Assembly: GCF_003115775.1 (NCBI RefSeq)
Contig: NZ_QEES01000001.1
Span: 124,001-188,000, forward strand
Length of the DNA stretch: 64,000 nucleotides
DNA from: Cellulomonas sp. WB94
GTDB lineage: Bacteria; Actinomycetota; Actinomycetes; Actinomycetales; Cellulomonadaceae
Reading direction: 5' to 3'
Part shown: one piece after another, positions 8,629 to 15,940 of the stretch
Position numbering within the stretch: position 1 is the stretch's first letter
Layout of the letters: each line of letters begins with the position of its first letter
Notes under the pieces: generated by a model
Seen by the model: only the letters and a program-made list of their open reading frames with translations
Told to the model about the DNA's origin: nothing
The model's database searches: none
Made by a program: the position numbers and the translations under genes

Positions 8629-9608
8629 GCGCCCGCACGATGCGGGCCGTCGTCATCGACCGCCCGGGCGGTCCCGAGGTCCTGCAGGTGCGGGACGTGC
8701 CCGTGCCACGCGCCGAACCGGGCCAGGTGCTGATCGAGGTGCGCGCATTCGGGCTGAACCGCTCCGAGCTGCACTTCCGTCGCGGCCAGGGATCGTCCGG
8801 GTCGTTCCCGCGCATCCCCGGCATCGAGGCGACCGGCGTGGTCGCCGACGCCCCCGGCGGCGAGCTCGCCCCCGGAACCCAGGTCATGGCGATGATGGGC
8901 GGGAGGGGCCGCACGAGCGACGGCGGCTACGCCCAGTACGTCCTCGTCCCCGCCTCCCAGGTCGTGCCGTTCACCAGCGACCTGCCCTGGGACGTGCTCG
9001 GCGCGGTCCCGGAGATGCTCCAGACCGCCCACGGCTCCCTCGAGGTCGGCGTGCGCCTGACGCCGGGGCAGACGCTCCTCATCCGCGGCGGCACGTCCTC
9101 GGTCGGCCTCGCCCTGGCCGCCCTCGGCAGGCTGCGCGGGCTGACCGTCCTGTCGACCACCCGCTCCCCCTCCCGGCGCGCGCTGCTCGAGGCGGCCGGC
9201 GTCGACCACGTCCTGATCGACGACGGCAACATCGCCACCCAGGTCCGCGCGATCGTCCCCGGCGGGGTCGACGGGGCGGTCGAGCTGGTCGGGGTGAACG
9301 TCCTGGCCGACACCCTGCGCGCCGTGCGCCCCGGCGGGACCGTGTGCTTCACCGGGATGCTCTCGGACCAGTGGACGATCCCCGAGTTCTACCCGATGGA
9401 CTGGCTCCCGAACGGGGTCCGGCTCACCGCGTACTCCGGCGACGCCACCGATCTGCCCGCCCCGGTGCTGCAGGCGTTCCTCGACGACGTCGCCGCCGGC
9501 CGCGCCCGCGTCCCCGTCGGCCGGGTCTACCAGCTCGACGACATCGCCCAGGCGCACCGCGACATGGAAGCCGGCACGGTCGGCGGCAAGGGGGTCGTCG
9601 TCCTGTGA
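8625..9608 (+). CDS. Quinone oxidoreductase-like MDR dehydrogenase
   Basis: This 327-residue zinc-independent member of the medium-chain dehydrogenase superfamily probably reduces quinones or enones with NADPH in the cytoplasm. The N-terminal GroES-like fold reads FGLNRSELHFRRGQ, and a Rossmann fold follows with the dinucleotide motif IRGGTSSVGLALAALG. The zinc-ligand cysteines of true alcohol dehydrogenases are absent. The ATG overlaps the MarR stop by 4 bp. Together with the MarR regulator and the drug exporter this suggests a detoxification module. A decayed paralogue lies at 14.0-14.4 kb on the other strand. Confidence 0.92.
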   Translation: MSARTMRAVVIDRPGGPEVLQVRDVPVPRAEPGQVLIEVRAFGLNRSELHFRRGQGSSGSFPRIPGIEATGVVADAPGGELAPGTQVMAMMGGRGRTSDGGYAQYVLVPASQVVPFTSDLPWDVLGAVPEMLQTAHGSLEVGVRLTPGQTLLIRGGTSSVGLALAALGRLRGLTVLSTTRSPSRRALLEAAGVDHVLIDDGNIATQVRAIVPGGVDGAVELVGVNVLADTLRAVRPGGTVCFTGMLSDQWTIPEFYPMDWLPNGVRLTAYSGDATDLPAPVLQAFLDDVAAGRARVPVGRVYQLDDIAQAHRDMEAGTVGGKGVVVL

Positions 9609-10924
9609 CCCGACCCACCCTCACCCGGTCCGCGCGAACGGCTCGCCGCACCTATCCGGGTGGACCGGCGCGCCCGGGCACCGTCCCGGTGACGGCCGCG
9701 CTGATCGGGACGCTGGCGCTGCAGAGCGCGATCCCACCGTTCGCGACCGACATGTACACCCCCGCGTTCCCCCAGGTCACCCTCGCCCTGGCCACACAGG
9801 CGACCCTGGTCGGCCTGACGCTGACCGCGTTCTTCGTCGGGCTCGGTGCCGGACAGCTGGTGGGCGGGCCGGTGTCCGACCAGCGCGGCCGGCGTGTGCC
9901 GCTCATCGTCGGCGGCGTGCTGTGCACGCTCGGGGCGATCGCGTGCGCCCTCGCCCCGTCGATCTGGTTCCTCGTCGCCGCCCGCCTGGTCCAGGGCTTC
10001 GGCGGCGGTATCGCCGCCGCGGTCGCACGCGCCGTGCTGATCGACGTCGCGCGCGGAGACCGGCTCGCGCGCCTGATGTCCGTGCTGATGGCCATCGGCG
10101 GTCTGGCACCGATGATCGCCCCGGTCGCCGGCGCGGCCGTCGTGACCGCGGGAACGTGGCGGACGGTGTTCTGGGCGCTCGCCGCGCTCGGTGCGCTGAT
10201 GATCGTCACCGCCGTGCTTGTCGTGCCCGAGACGCTGCCGGTCGAGCGGCGGCGACGTGGAGGCCTGCGCCACTCGGTCGGGCAGTTCGGTGAGGTGCTG
10301 CGGATCCGGTCGTTCGTCGGATACACGCTGACCTCGGCGTTCTCCGCGTTCACGATGATGGCCTACATCGCCAACGCCTCCTACGTGCTGCAGGTCGGCA
10401 AAGGCATGGGGGCGATGGCGTACGCGATGTTCTTCGCCTCGACGGCGCTCGCCCAGATCCTGCTCACCCTCGTCAACGCGCGCCTCGTCGGCCGCATACC
10501 GACGCGACGACTCATCGGTGTGGGCCTGACCGCCTCGACCGCCGCCGTCGTCGCACTCACTCTGGGGGTCGGGCTGTGGGGCACCCCCCTGATCCTGACC
10601 TGCGCCGGGTTCCTGCTGCTGATGGCCGTCCAGGCATTCATCTTCGGCAACTCCGCCGCGCTCGGCGCCGCCGAGACCACGCACGCCGCCGGTTCGGCCG
10701 CGGGCCTGCAGGGCGTCGTCCAAGCCATCGCGATGGCCGTCGCGGCGCCGCTGGCCAGCGCTGGGGGTGGATCCACCGCCTGGCCGATGGTCGCGGTGAT
10801 GCTCGTCGGCGTCGGCCTCGCGTGGGTCAGCCTCCTCTTGTTCGCGCCGCGAGGACCCGGCAGCCGCGCCGCCCGGCAGCTCGTTGCCGGCCGGGCGCCC
10901 CAAGGTTCGGTGGGTGCCGCATGA
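9605..10924 (+). CDS. Bcr/CflA-type MFS drug exporter
   Basis: This is a twelve-helix major facilitator protein of about 439 residues. FATDMYTPAFPQV in the first helix is characteristic of the Bcr/CflA drug/H+ antiporter group. The loop 2-3 motif GGPVSDQRGRRVPLIVGG is present, and LVQGFGGGIAAAVARAVLID lies in helix 4-5. GTG 9605 is taken as the start because it makes a 4-bp GTGA overlap with the preceding stop; reading further upstream would run through the MDR gene. It likely exports the toxic compound sensed by the MarR protein. Confidence 0.92.
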   Translation: MTRPTLTRSARTARRTYPGGPARPGTVPVTAALIGTLALQSAIPPFATDMYTPAFPQVTLALATQATLVGLTLTAFFVGLGAGQLVGGPVSDQRGRRVPLIVGGVLCTLGAIACALAPSIWFLVAARLVQGFGGGIAAAVARAVLIDVARGDRLARLMSVLMAIGGLAPMIAPVAGAAVVTAGTWRTVFWALAALGALMIVTAVLVVPETLPVERRRRGGLRHSVGQFGEVLRIRSFVGYTLTSAFSAFTMMAYIANASYVLQVGKGMGAMAYAMFFASTALAQILLTLVNARLVGRIPTRRLIGVGLTASTAAVVALTLGVGLWGTPLILTCAGFLLLMAVQAFIFGNSAALGAAETTHAAGSAAGLQGVVQAIAMAVAAPLASAGGGSTAWPMVAVMLVGVGLAWVSLLLFAPRGPGSRAARQLVAGRAPQGSVGAA

Positions 10925-11733
10925 TCGAGTTCGCAGCGGTCTCGAAGACCTACGTCAGCGGAACCGTGGCTGTCGAGCGGTTCAGCCTCACGGTGCCCTC
11001 GCACCGGACGATCGCCCTGGTCGGGTCCTCGGGGTCCGGCAAGACCACGCTGCTGCGGATGGTCAACCGCATGGTCGAGCCCACCGCGGGGAGCGTGCTG
11101 ATCGACGGGGTGGACGTCGCCGCGGTGGATCGGGTCCAGCTGCGCCGCTCGATCGGCTACGTCCTGCAGGCCGGCGGCCTGCTCCCGCACCGGTCGGTCG
11201 CCGACAACGTCGCCACCGTCCCGGTCCTGCGCGGCATGCCCCGACGCCGGGCCAGGACCCGCGCCCTCGAGCTCATGGAGCGCGTCGGCCTGGACGCGTC
11301 GATGGCCGACCGCTACCCGGCGCAGCTGTCCGGTGGGCAGCAGCAGCGGGTCGGCGTCGCCCGGGCCCTGGCGGCGGACCCGAACATCCTGCTGATGGAC
11401 GAGCCGTTCGGCGCGGTCGACCCCGTCGTGCGGCGCGAGCTTCAGCACGAGCTGCGCCGACTCCAGCAGGATCTGGGCAAGACCGTCCTTCTGGTGACCC
11501 ACGACATCGACGAGGCCTTCCTCGTGGCTGATGAGGTCGTCATCCTGCGTGAGCACGCCGAGGTCGCCCAGGTCGGCACACCGACGGAGATCCTCGCCCG
11601 CCCTGCCGACGCGTTCGTCCGATCCTTCGTCGGACTGGACGACGCCAGGCGCGAGCTGCGTGCGGTCGACGTCGACGGTCGCACCCTGCTGATCGACGGG
11701 GACGGTCGCCCGGCCGGGGTGCTCACGACATGA
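10921..11733 (+). CDS. Osmoprotectant ABC transporter ATPase (OpuCA/OsmV type)
   Basis: This is the ATP-hydrolysing subunit of a glycine betaine/choline-type importer, about 270 residues. It has Walker A GSSGSGKTTLL, Q-loop YVLQAGGLLPHRSV, signature LSGGQQQRVGVARAL, Walker B ILLMDEPFGAVD and switch His in LLVTHDIDEAF. Only a stub remains after residue 235 where OpuCA proteins carry tandem CBS domains, so ionic-strength sensing through CBS is probably missing. The start overlaps the MFS stop by 4 bp. Confidence 0.92.
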   Translation: MIEFAAVSKTYVSGTVAVERFSLTVPSHRTIALVGSSGSGKTTLLRMVNRMVEPTAGSVLIDGVDVAAVDRVQLRRSIGYVLQAGGLLPHRSVADNVATVPVLRGMPRRRARTRALELMERVGLDASMADRYPAQLSGGQQQRVGVARALAADPNILLMDEPFGAVDPVVRRELQHELRRLQQDLGKTVLLVTHDIDEAFLVADEVVILREHAEVAQVGTPTEILARPADAFVRSFVGLDDARRELRAVDVDGRTLLIDGDGRPAGVLTT

Positions 11734-12404
11734 CGTGGCTGTCCCACGCGTGGCCTCAGGTTCTCGACCTAACCCGCGCGCACCTCCTGCTCTCCGTGCT
11801 GGCCGTGCTCGCGAGCCTTCTCATCGCCATCCCCGTCGGATATGCCGCCGCGCGACTGCCACGCGTCGGGGCCGTCCTGAGCACCGCGGCGACGCTCGTG
11901 TACGCGATCCCGGCGCTGCCGCTGCTGATCCTGATCCCGGTGCTGTTCGGCGTGCCCCTGCGGTCCACGAGCACGATCGCGATCGCTCTGACCTGTTACG
12001 GCGCTGCCCTGATGGTTCGTACGGCGGCCGACGCGTTCAGTGCGGTCGACCCCGACGTGCGCCGCGCCGCGGAGGCCGTCGGCCACTCACGATGGTCGCT
12101 GTGCTGGCACGTCGACCTGCCGCTGGCCACGCCGCTCCTGATCGCCAGCGCCCGGGTCGTGTGCGTCAGCACCGTGGGGCTGGTGACGATCGGCGCGCTC
12201 ATCGGGGTACCGAGCCTCGGCAGCCTGTTCACAGACGGGTTCCAGCGCGGCATTCTGCCCGAGGTCGCGACCGGCATCATCGGGACCGTGCTCGTCGGCC
12301 TCCTGCTGGACGGCGCGTGCGCTCTGGTCGGACGCGCCCTGACCCGCTGGGACCGTGCGTGGTCCGACCCACGCGAGCGCCCCCGAACGGCGGCGGCCGC
12401 ATGA
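11730..12404 (+). CDS. Osmoprotectant ABC transporter permease (OpuCB type)
   Basis: This membrane subunit has about 224 residues with five or six helices. It carries the ATPase-contacting loop VDPDVRRAAEAVGHSRWSLC and the family-typical VGLVTIGALIGVPSLGSLFTD segment. It starts inside the ATPase stop (ATGA) and ends inside the next permease start. It pairs with the following permease to form a heterodimeric channel. Confidence 0.93.
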   Translation: MTWLSHAWPQVLDLTRAHLLLSVLAVLASLLIAIPVGYAAARLPRVGAVLSTAATLVYAIPALPLLILIPVLFGVPLRSTSTIAIALTCYGAALMVRTAADAFSAVDPDVRRAAEAVGHSRWSLCWHVDLPLATPLLIASARVVCVSTVGLVTIGALIGVPSLGSLFTDGFQRGILPEVATGIIGTVLVGLLLDGACALVGRALTRWDRAWSDPRERPRTAAAA

Positions 12405-13129
12405 ACCTCCTGCACGATGCCTTCCTGTGGCTATCCGACGCGAGCCACTGGTCCGGTCCGGACTCGATCCCCTTGCGGGCCGGCCAGCACCTGGCTCTGA
12501 CCGCCGTCGTCCTTGTCGCCGCGTCCCTGATCGCCGTCCCGGCCAGCGTCCTTGTCGGCCACACCCGACGCGGACAGCTGGTGACGGTCGCACTCGCCGG
12601 TGCAGCCCGCGCTATCCCGACGCTCGGGCTGCTGACCCTGCTCGGCCTCATCGTCGGCATCGGTGCGCGCGCCCCGATACTGGCGCTCGTCGTCCTGGCG
12701 GTTCCTTCCCTCCTCGCCGGCTGCGCCGCGGGGGTGCGGGGCGTCGACCCGACGACCGTCGACGCCGCGCGCGCCACGGGGCTCACCGAGCTGCAGCTCG
12801 TCCGGCAGGTCGAGCTGCCGCTGGCGGCGCCGGTCATCGTCGGCGCCCTGCGAGCGGCCACCCTCCAGGTCGTGGCCACCGCGACCCTCGCCGCGTACGT
12901 CGCCGACCTCGGCCTGGGCCGCTACCTGTTCACCGGCCTGAAGTCCCGCGACTACGGCCAGATGCTCGGCGGCGCCGTGATCGTCGCGACCCTCGCCCTC
13001 GTCCTCGAGCTGGCCCTCGCCGCTCTGCACCGCGCGAGCGCACGGCGCACGCAGCCCGTCGAGCCGGCCCAGCCCGCCCGAGAGTCCCGACGCCACCCCC
13101 GATTCCCCACCACAGAAGGACACCGATGA
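12401..13129 (+). CDS. Osmoprotectant ABC transporter permease (OpuCD type)
   Basis: This is the second permease, about 242 residues. RAIPTLGLLTLLGLIVGIG and the loop VDPTTVDAARATGLTELQLV are typical of OpuCB/OpuCD subunits, and the C-terminal tail is arginine- and proline-rich. The ATG at 12401 overlaps the preceding stop. A ribosome site for the next gene (AGAAGGA, 13114-13120) is embedded in its 3' end. Confidence 0.93.
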   Translation: MNLLHDAFLWLSDASHWSGPDSIPLRAGQHLALTAVVLVAASLIAVPASVLVGHTRRGQLVTVALAGAARAIPTLGLLTLLGLIVGIGARAPILALVVLAVPSLLAGCAAGVRGVDPTTVDAARATGLTELQLVRQVELPLAAPVIVGALRAATLQVVATATLAAYVADLGLGRYLFTGLKSRDYGQMLGGAVIVATLALVLELALAALHRASARRTQPVEPAQPARESRRHPRFPTTEGHR

Positions 13130-14040
13130 ACACCACCCGCACCCTGACCCGCGTCGCCGTCCTGGCCACATTCGGGCTGGCACTCGCCGCGTGCTCGAGC
13201 GCCGATCCGCTCACCGACCCGGGCGCGACCAGCAGCAGCCGGGCCGCGATCGTCGTCGGCTCGCAGGACTACTACTCCAACGAGATCGTGGCCGAGATCT
13301 ACGCCCAGGCCCTCGAGGCGAACGGCTACACCATCGACCGCCAGCTGCGCATCGGGCAGCGCGAGGCCTACCTGCCCGAGATCGAAGCGGGCACCATCGA
13401 CCTGTTCCCGGAGTACACCGGCCCGCTGCTGCAGTTCTGGGAGCCCACCACCACCGCGCGCCTGGCCGACGACGTGTACACGGCACTCCAGGGCGCCACC
13501 CCCGCCGGGTTGCACGTGCTCGACCAGTCGGCCGCCACCGACCAGGACTCCTACACGGTCACCCGCGAGTTCGCCGAGAAGTGGAGCCTGACCTCCATCG
13601 CCGACCTGGCGAAGGTCACCGAGCCGCTCGTGCTCGGCGGCAACTCCGAAGGCGAGAACCGTCCGAACGGCCCAGCCGGCATGAAGGCGGCCTACGGCCT
13701 GGACGTCGGCTTCACCCCGATCGAAGACGGCGGCGGGCCACTGACCGTCAAGGCGCTCAAGGACGGCACGATCAACCTGGCGATCATCTACACCGCCGAC
13801 CCGTCCATCCAGAAGAGCGACCTCGTGACACTCGAGGACACCAAGGGCCTGTTCCTCGCCTCCCACGTCGTGCCGCTCGCCAGCGACGCGATCGACGAGA
13901 CAGCGACCAGCGTCGTCAACAAGGTCAGCGCGGCGTTGACACCTGACGGCCTCGTCACGCTCAATGCCCGCAGCGTCGACGAACAGCTGCCCGCCGCGAC
14001 CATCGCGGCCGACTGGATCAGCAAGCACGACCTCGGCTGA
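13126..14040 (+). CDS. Osmoprotectant-binding lipoprotein (OpuCC/OsmF/ProX type)
   Basis: This is the substrate-binding component, about 304 residues. A short signal sequence ends in the lipobox LAAC, giving a membrane-anchored receptor. The mature part has VVGSQDYYSNEIVAEIYAQ and IDLFPEYTGPLLQFW, hallmarks of the quaternary-amine-binding OpuAC family. The Tyr and Trp residues of the usual aromatic cage are plausible but cannot be assigned by eye. It is the last gene of the seven-gene overlap chain. Confidence 0.93.
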   Translation: MNTTRTLTRVAVLATFGLALAACSSADPLTDPGATSSSRAAIVVGSQDYYSNEIVAEIYAQALEANGYTIDRQLRIGQREAYLPEIEAGTIDLFPEYTGPLLQFWEPTTTARLADDVYTALQGATPAGLHVLDQSAATDQDSYTVTREFAEKWSLTSIADLAKVTEPLVLGGNSEGENRPNGPAGMKAAYGLDVGFTPIEDGGGPLTVKALKDGTINLAIIYTADPSIQKSDLVTLEDTKGLFLASHVVPLASDAIDETATSVVNKVSAALTPDGLVTLNARSVDEQLPAATIAADWISKHDLG

Positions 14041-14400
14041 CACCCTCCACCCGAGCACCGCGCGCCGGCACCGCTCCCGGGGTGTGAGGCAGCGTCGGTG
14101 TGCCGACCAGCTCCAGTGCGGAGTCGACGCCGTCGGGAACCAAGCGCGCACCCGTGCGGCGACGTGACCGCGGTCGACGACGGTGGTCCGCACCGTCGTA
14201 GAGAAGGACCTCGAGCCGGTCGGGCTGCCGGTCCGCGGCATCGCCGTGCCGACGGCGTCCCGGGTCAGCCCGGTGGCGGCGAACCCGAGTGCGGAGGTCC
14301 CGCCACGCACCAGAAGGGTGCGTGCGCGCTGCAGGTCCAGGCCGTCGCCGCGCCGTGGCGCACCACGTCCATCGCGCGCAAGCGCTCGACCCTCGTCTCC
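14041..14400 (-). pseudogene. Decayed MDR/quinone oxidoreductase gene (C-terminal part)
   Basis: On the minus strand RARTLLVRGGTSALGFAA matches the dinucleotide-binding motif of the intact MDR gene at 8625. It is followed, after at least one frame change near 14225, by RQPDRLEVLLYDGAD and then GVDSALELVGTPTLP, which align to the next Rossmann strands. No start, catalytic domain or continuous frame remains. It abuts the end of the OpuC cluster in the opposite direction. It fills most of the space from 14041 to 14446. Confidence 0.7.
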
Positions 14401-14446
14401 TGGTGAACCTCCTCCTGACGGCGTTCGGGGAACGGGACTGCGTCGG

Positions 14447-14590
14447 CTACGTGAAGATGCTCACTCCGCCGGGACCCACCAGGAGCCCGACGACGATGAG
14501 CACAATGCCCCAGAGGACCTGCTTGCGCACGATCGCGACGATCCCGGATATCACCAGGACTACCGCGAGGATCCACAACAGCGTTGCCAC
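14447..14590 (-). CDS. GPGG-motif small membrane protein
   Basis: This 47-residue protein has two hydrophobic segments (LLWILAVVLVISGIVAIV and a second near the C-terminus) and ends with LLVGPGGVSIFT, the signature of a small actinobacterial membrane protein family of unknown role. The GTG at 14590 is chosen because GGAGGTGAG lies immediately upstream. It lies between the decayed MDR gene and the transposase, apparently as a single-gene unit. Confidence 0.85.
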   Translation of the reverse strand: MATLLWILAVVLVISGIVAIVRKQVLWGIVLIVVGLLVGPGGVSIFT

Positions 14591-14682
14591 GTATCTCACC
14601 TCCTCTGCGCCGTGACCTCGTATCCCGAAAGTACCCACATGGGTAGATCGGCACCATCGCTCGCTCCCGGAGCTCGTCTAGG

Positions 14683-15609
14683 TCATGTCTCCCATAGGCG
14701 TGTCCAGGTGATGCAGGCGGCGAGGATGATGGCGGCGCGGTAGGTGATGGCGAGCTTGTCGTAGCGGGTGGCCAGGCCGCGCCATTGCTTGGTCAGGGCG
14801 AAGTGGCGTTCGACGACGTTGCGGCCGCGGTAGGCGGCGGTGTCGAACCCGGGTGGCCGCCCGCCTCGGGATCCGCGGCGTTTGCGGGCGGCGATCTGGT
14901 CGGACTTCTCGGGGATCACGACCGTGATCCCGCGGGCGTGCAGGGCGCGACGGTAGACCCCGGCGGTGTACGCCTTGTCCGCGAGGACCATGTCGGGTCG
15001 GGTGCGTGGGCGGCCTCCGGTCAGGCGCGGGACGCGGATGTCGGCCAGGACCGCGTCGAGCAGGGCGCCGTCGTTGCGGTGCCCGCCGGTGACCACTGCG
15101 GCCAGCGGGCGTCCTCGGCCGTCGACCGCGGCGTGGATCTTGGTGGTCAGCCCGCCGCGTGAGCGTCCGATGCCGTGACCTGCAGGTTCACATTCGCTGA
15201 TCGGCAGATTCCTGTGATTCGACCTTGCCCCCTGTGTCCTGGTCGGGGCGGGTCGTGTTCGTGCCGTGCTGGTGGGCCCGGGCGATCGTCGCGTCCACCG
15301 AGACCTTCCAGTCCACCTGGCCGGCCGCGTCGGCCTCGGCCAGCAGTCGGCCCAGGACCCGGTCCCAGGTCCCGTCAGCGGCATACCGGCGGTGACGCTT
15401 CCACGCCGTCTGCCACGGTCCGAAGACCTCCCGCGGCAGGTCGCGCCACGGGATGCCGGTCCGATACCGGTAGGCGATCGCCTCGACCACCCGACGGTCA
15501 TCCCCGAACGGATGACCGCGCCGCCCGCGTTCGACGGCAACAACGGCTCCACCCAAGCCCACTGCGCGTCAGAGAACACCTGATACCGAGAAGACGACGT
15601 CACGCGCAC
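14683..15609 (-). mobile_element. IS5-family transposase, frameshifted
   Basis: The transposase can be read only by changing frame twice. The N-terminus (YQVFSDAQWAWVEPLLPS) and C-terminus (HGIGRSRGGLTTKIHAAVDG ... NVVERHFALTKQWRGLATRY) share one frame. The middle (FGDDRRVVEAIAYRYRTGI ... WKVSVDATIARAHQHGTNTT), containing the first catalytic Asp, is in another frame from about 15510 to 15215. This requires a -1 then a +1 shift. IS5/IS427 elements may use one programmed shift; two suggest decay or sequence error. Terminal inverted repeats and target duplication could not be set with confidence. Confidence 0.8.
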
Positions 15610-15660
15610 AGACTGCCGCGAGCCTCACCCCAGAGAGCATTCTGGAGGTATTCTCTGTTC

Positions 15661-15780
15661 GCCACTGTTCGCGTCTGCGCAAGTCAGGCCACGTTCTCGT
15701 TCGTCTGTGTCCGCGGCCATTCAGCGCCGTACGCTGGGCTCAGGGTCCAACTTAGGGTCCTTTTCTCAACAATTCCGCGG
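15661..15780. repeat. 120-bp relic matching the integrase upstream region at 39601-39720
   Basis: This block aligns without gaps to 39601-39720 (constant offset 23,940) at about 103 of 120 positions by hand count. The last 20 bp of the block are identical, and similarity fades over the 40 bp before it. In the second copy the integrase gene follows 30 bp later; here similarity stops and no integrase is present. It looks like the attachment-side remnant of a related integrative element. The remaining sequence between the transposase (15609) and ppc (15941) shows no gene. Confidence 0.85.
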
Positions 15781-15940
15781 GATTCCCGGCTCTTCACAGA
15801 TGAGGGTGTGGGCGGGGTGGGCACGTCGTTGTCCGGGTAGAGGTCGAGGTCTTCCGATTTGCTCGCGACACGCAAGGATGAGAACTCCTTCGGGCGCAGA
15901 GAGCGAGTCGCGACAGTCGTGTGGCGCACGGGCCTGCGGC

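Noticed and set aside
9527-10903. Minus-strand open frame opposite the MFS gene
   Set aside because: It has low-complexity composition and lies entirely over an MFS gene with intact family motifs.
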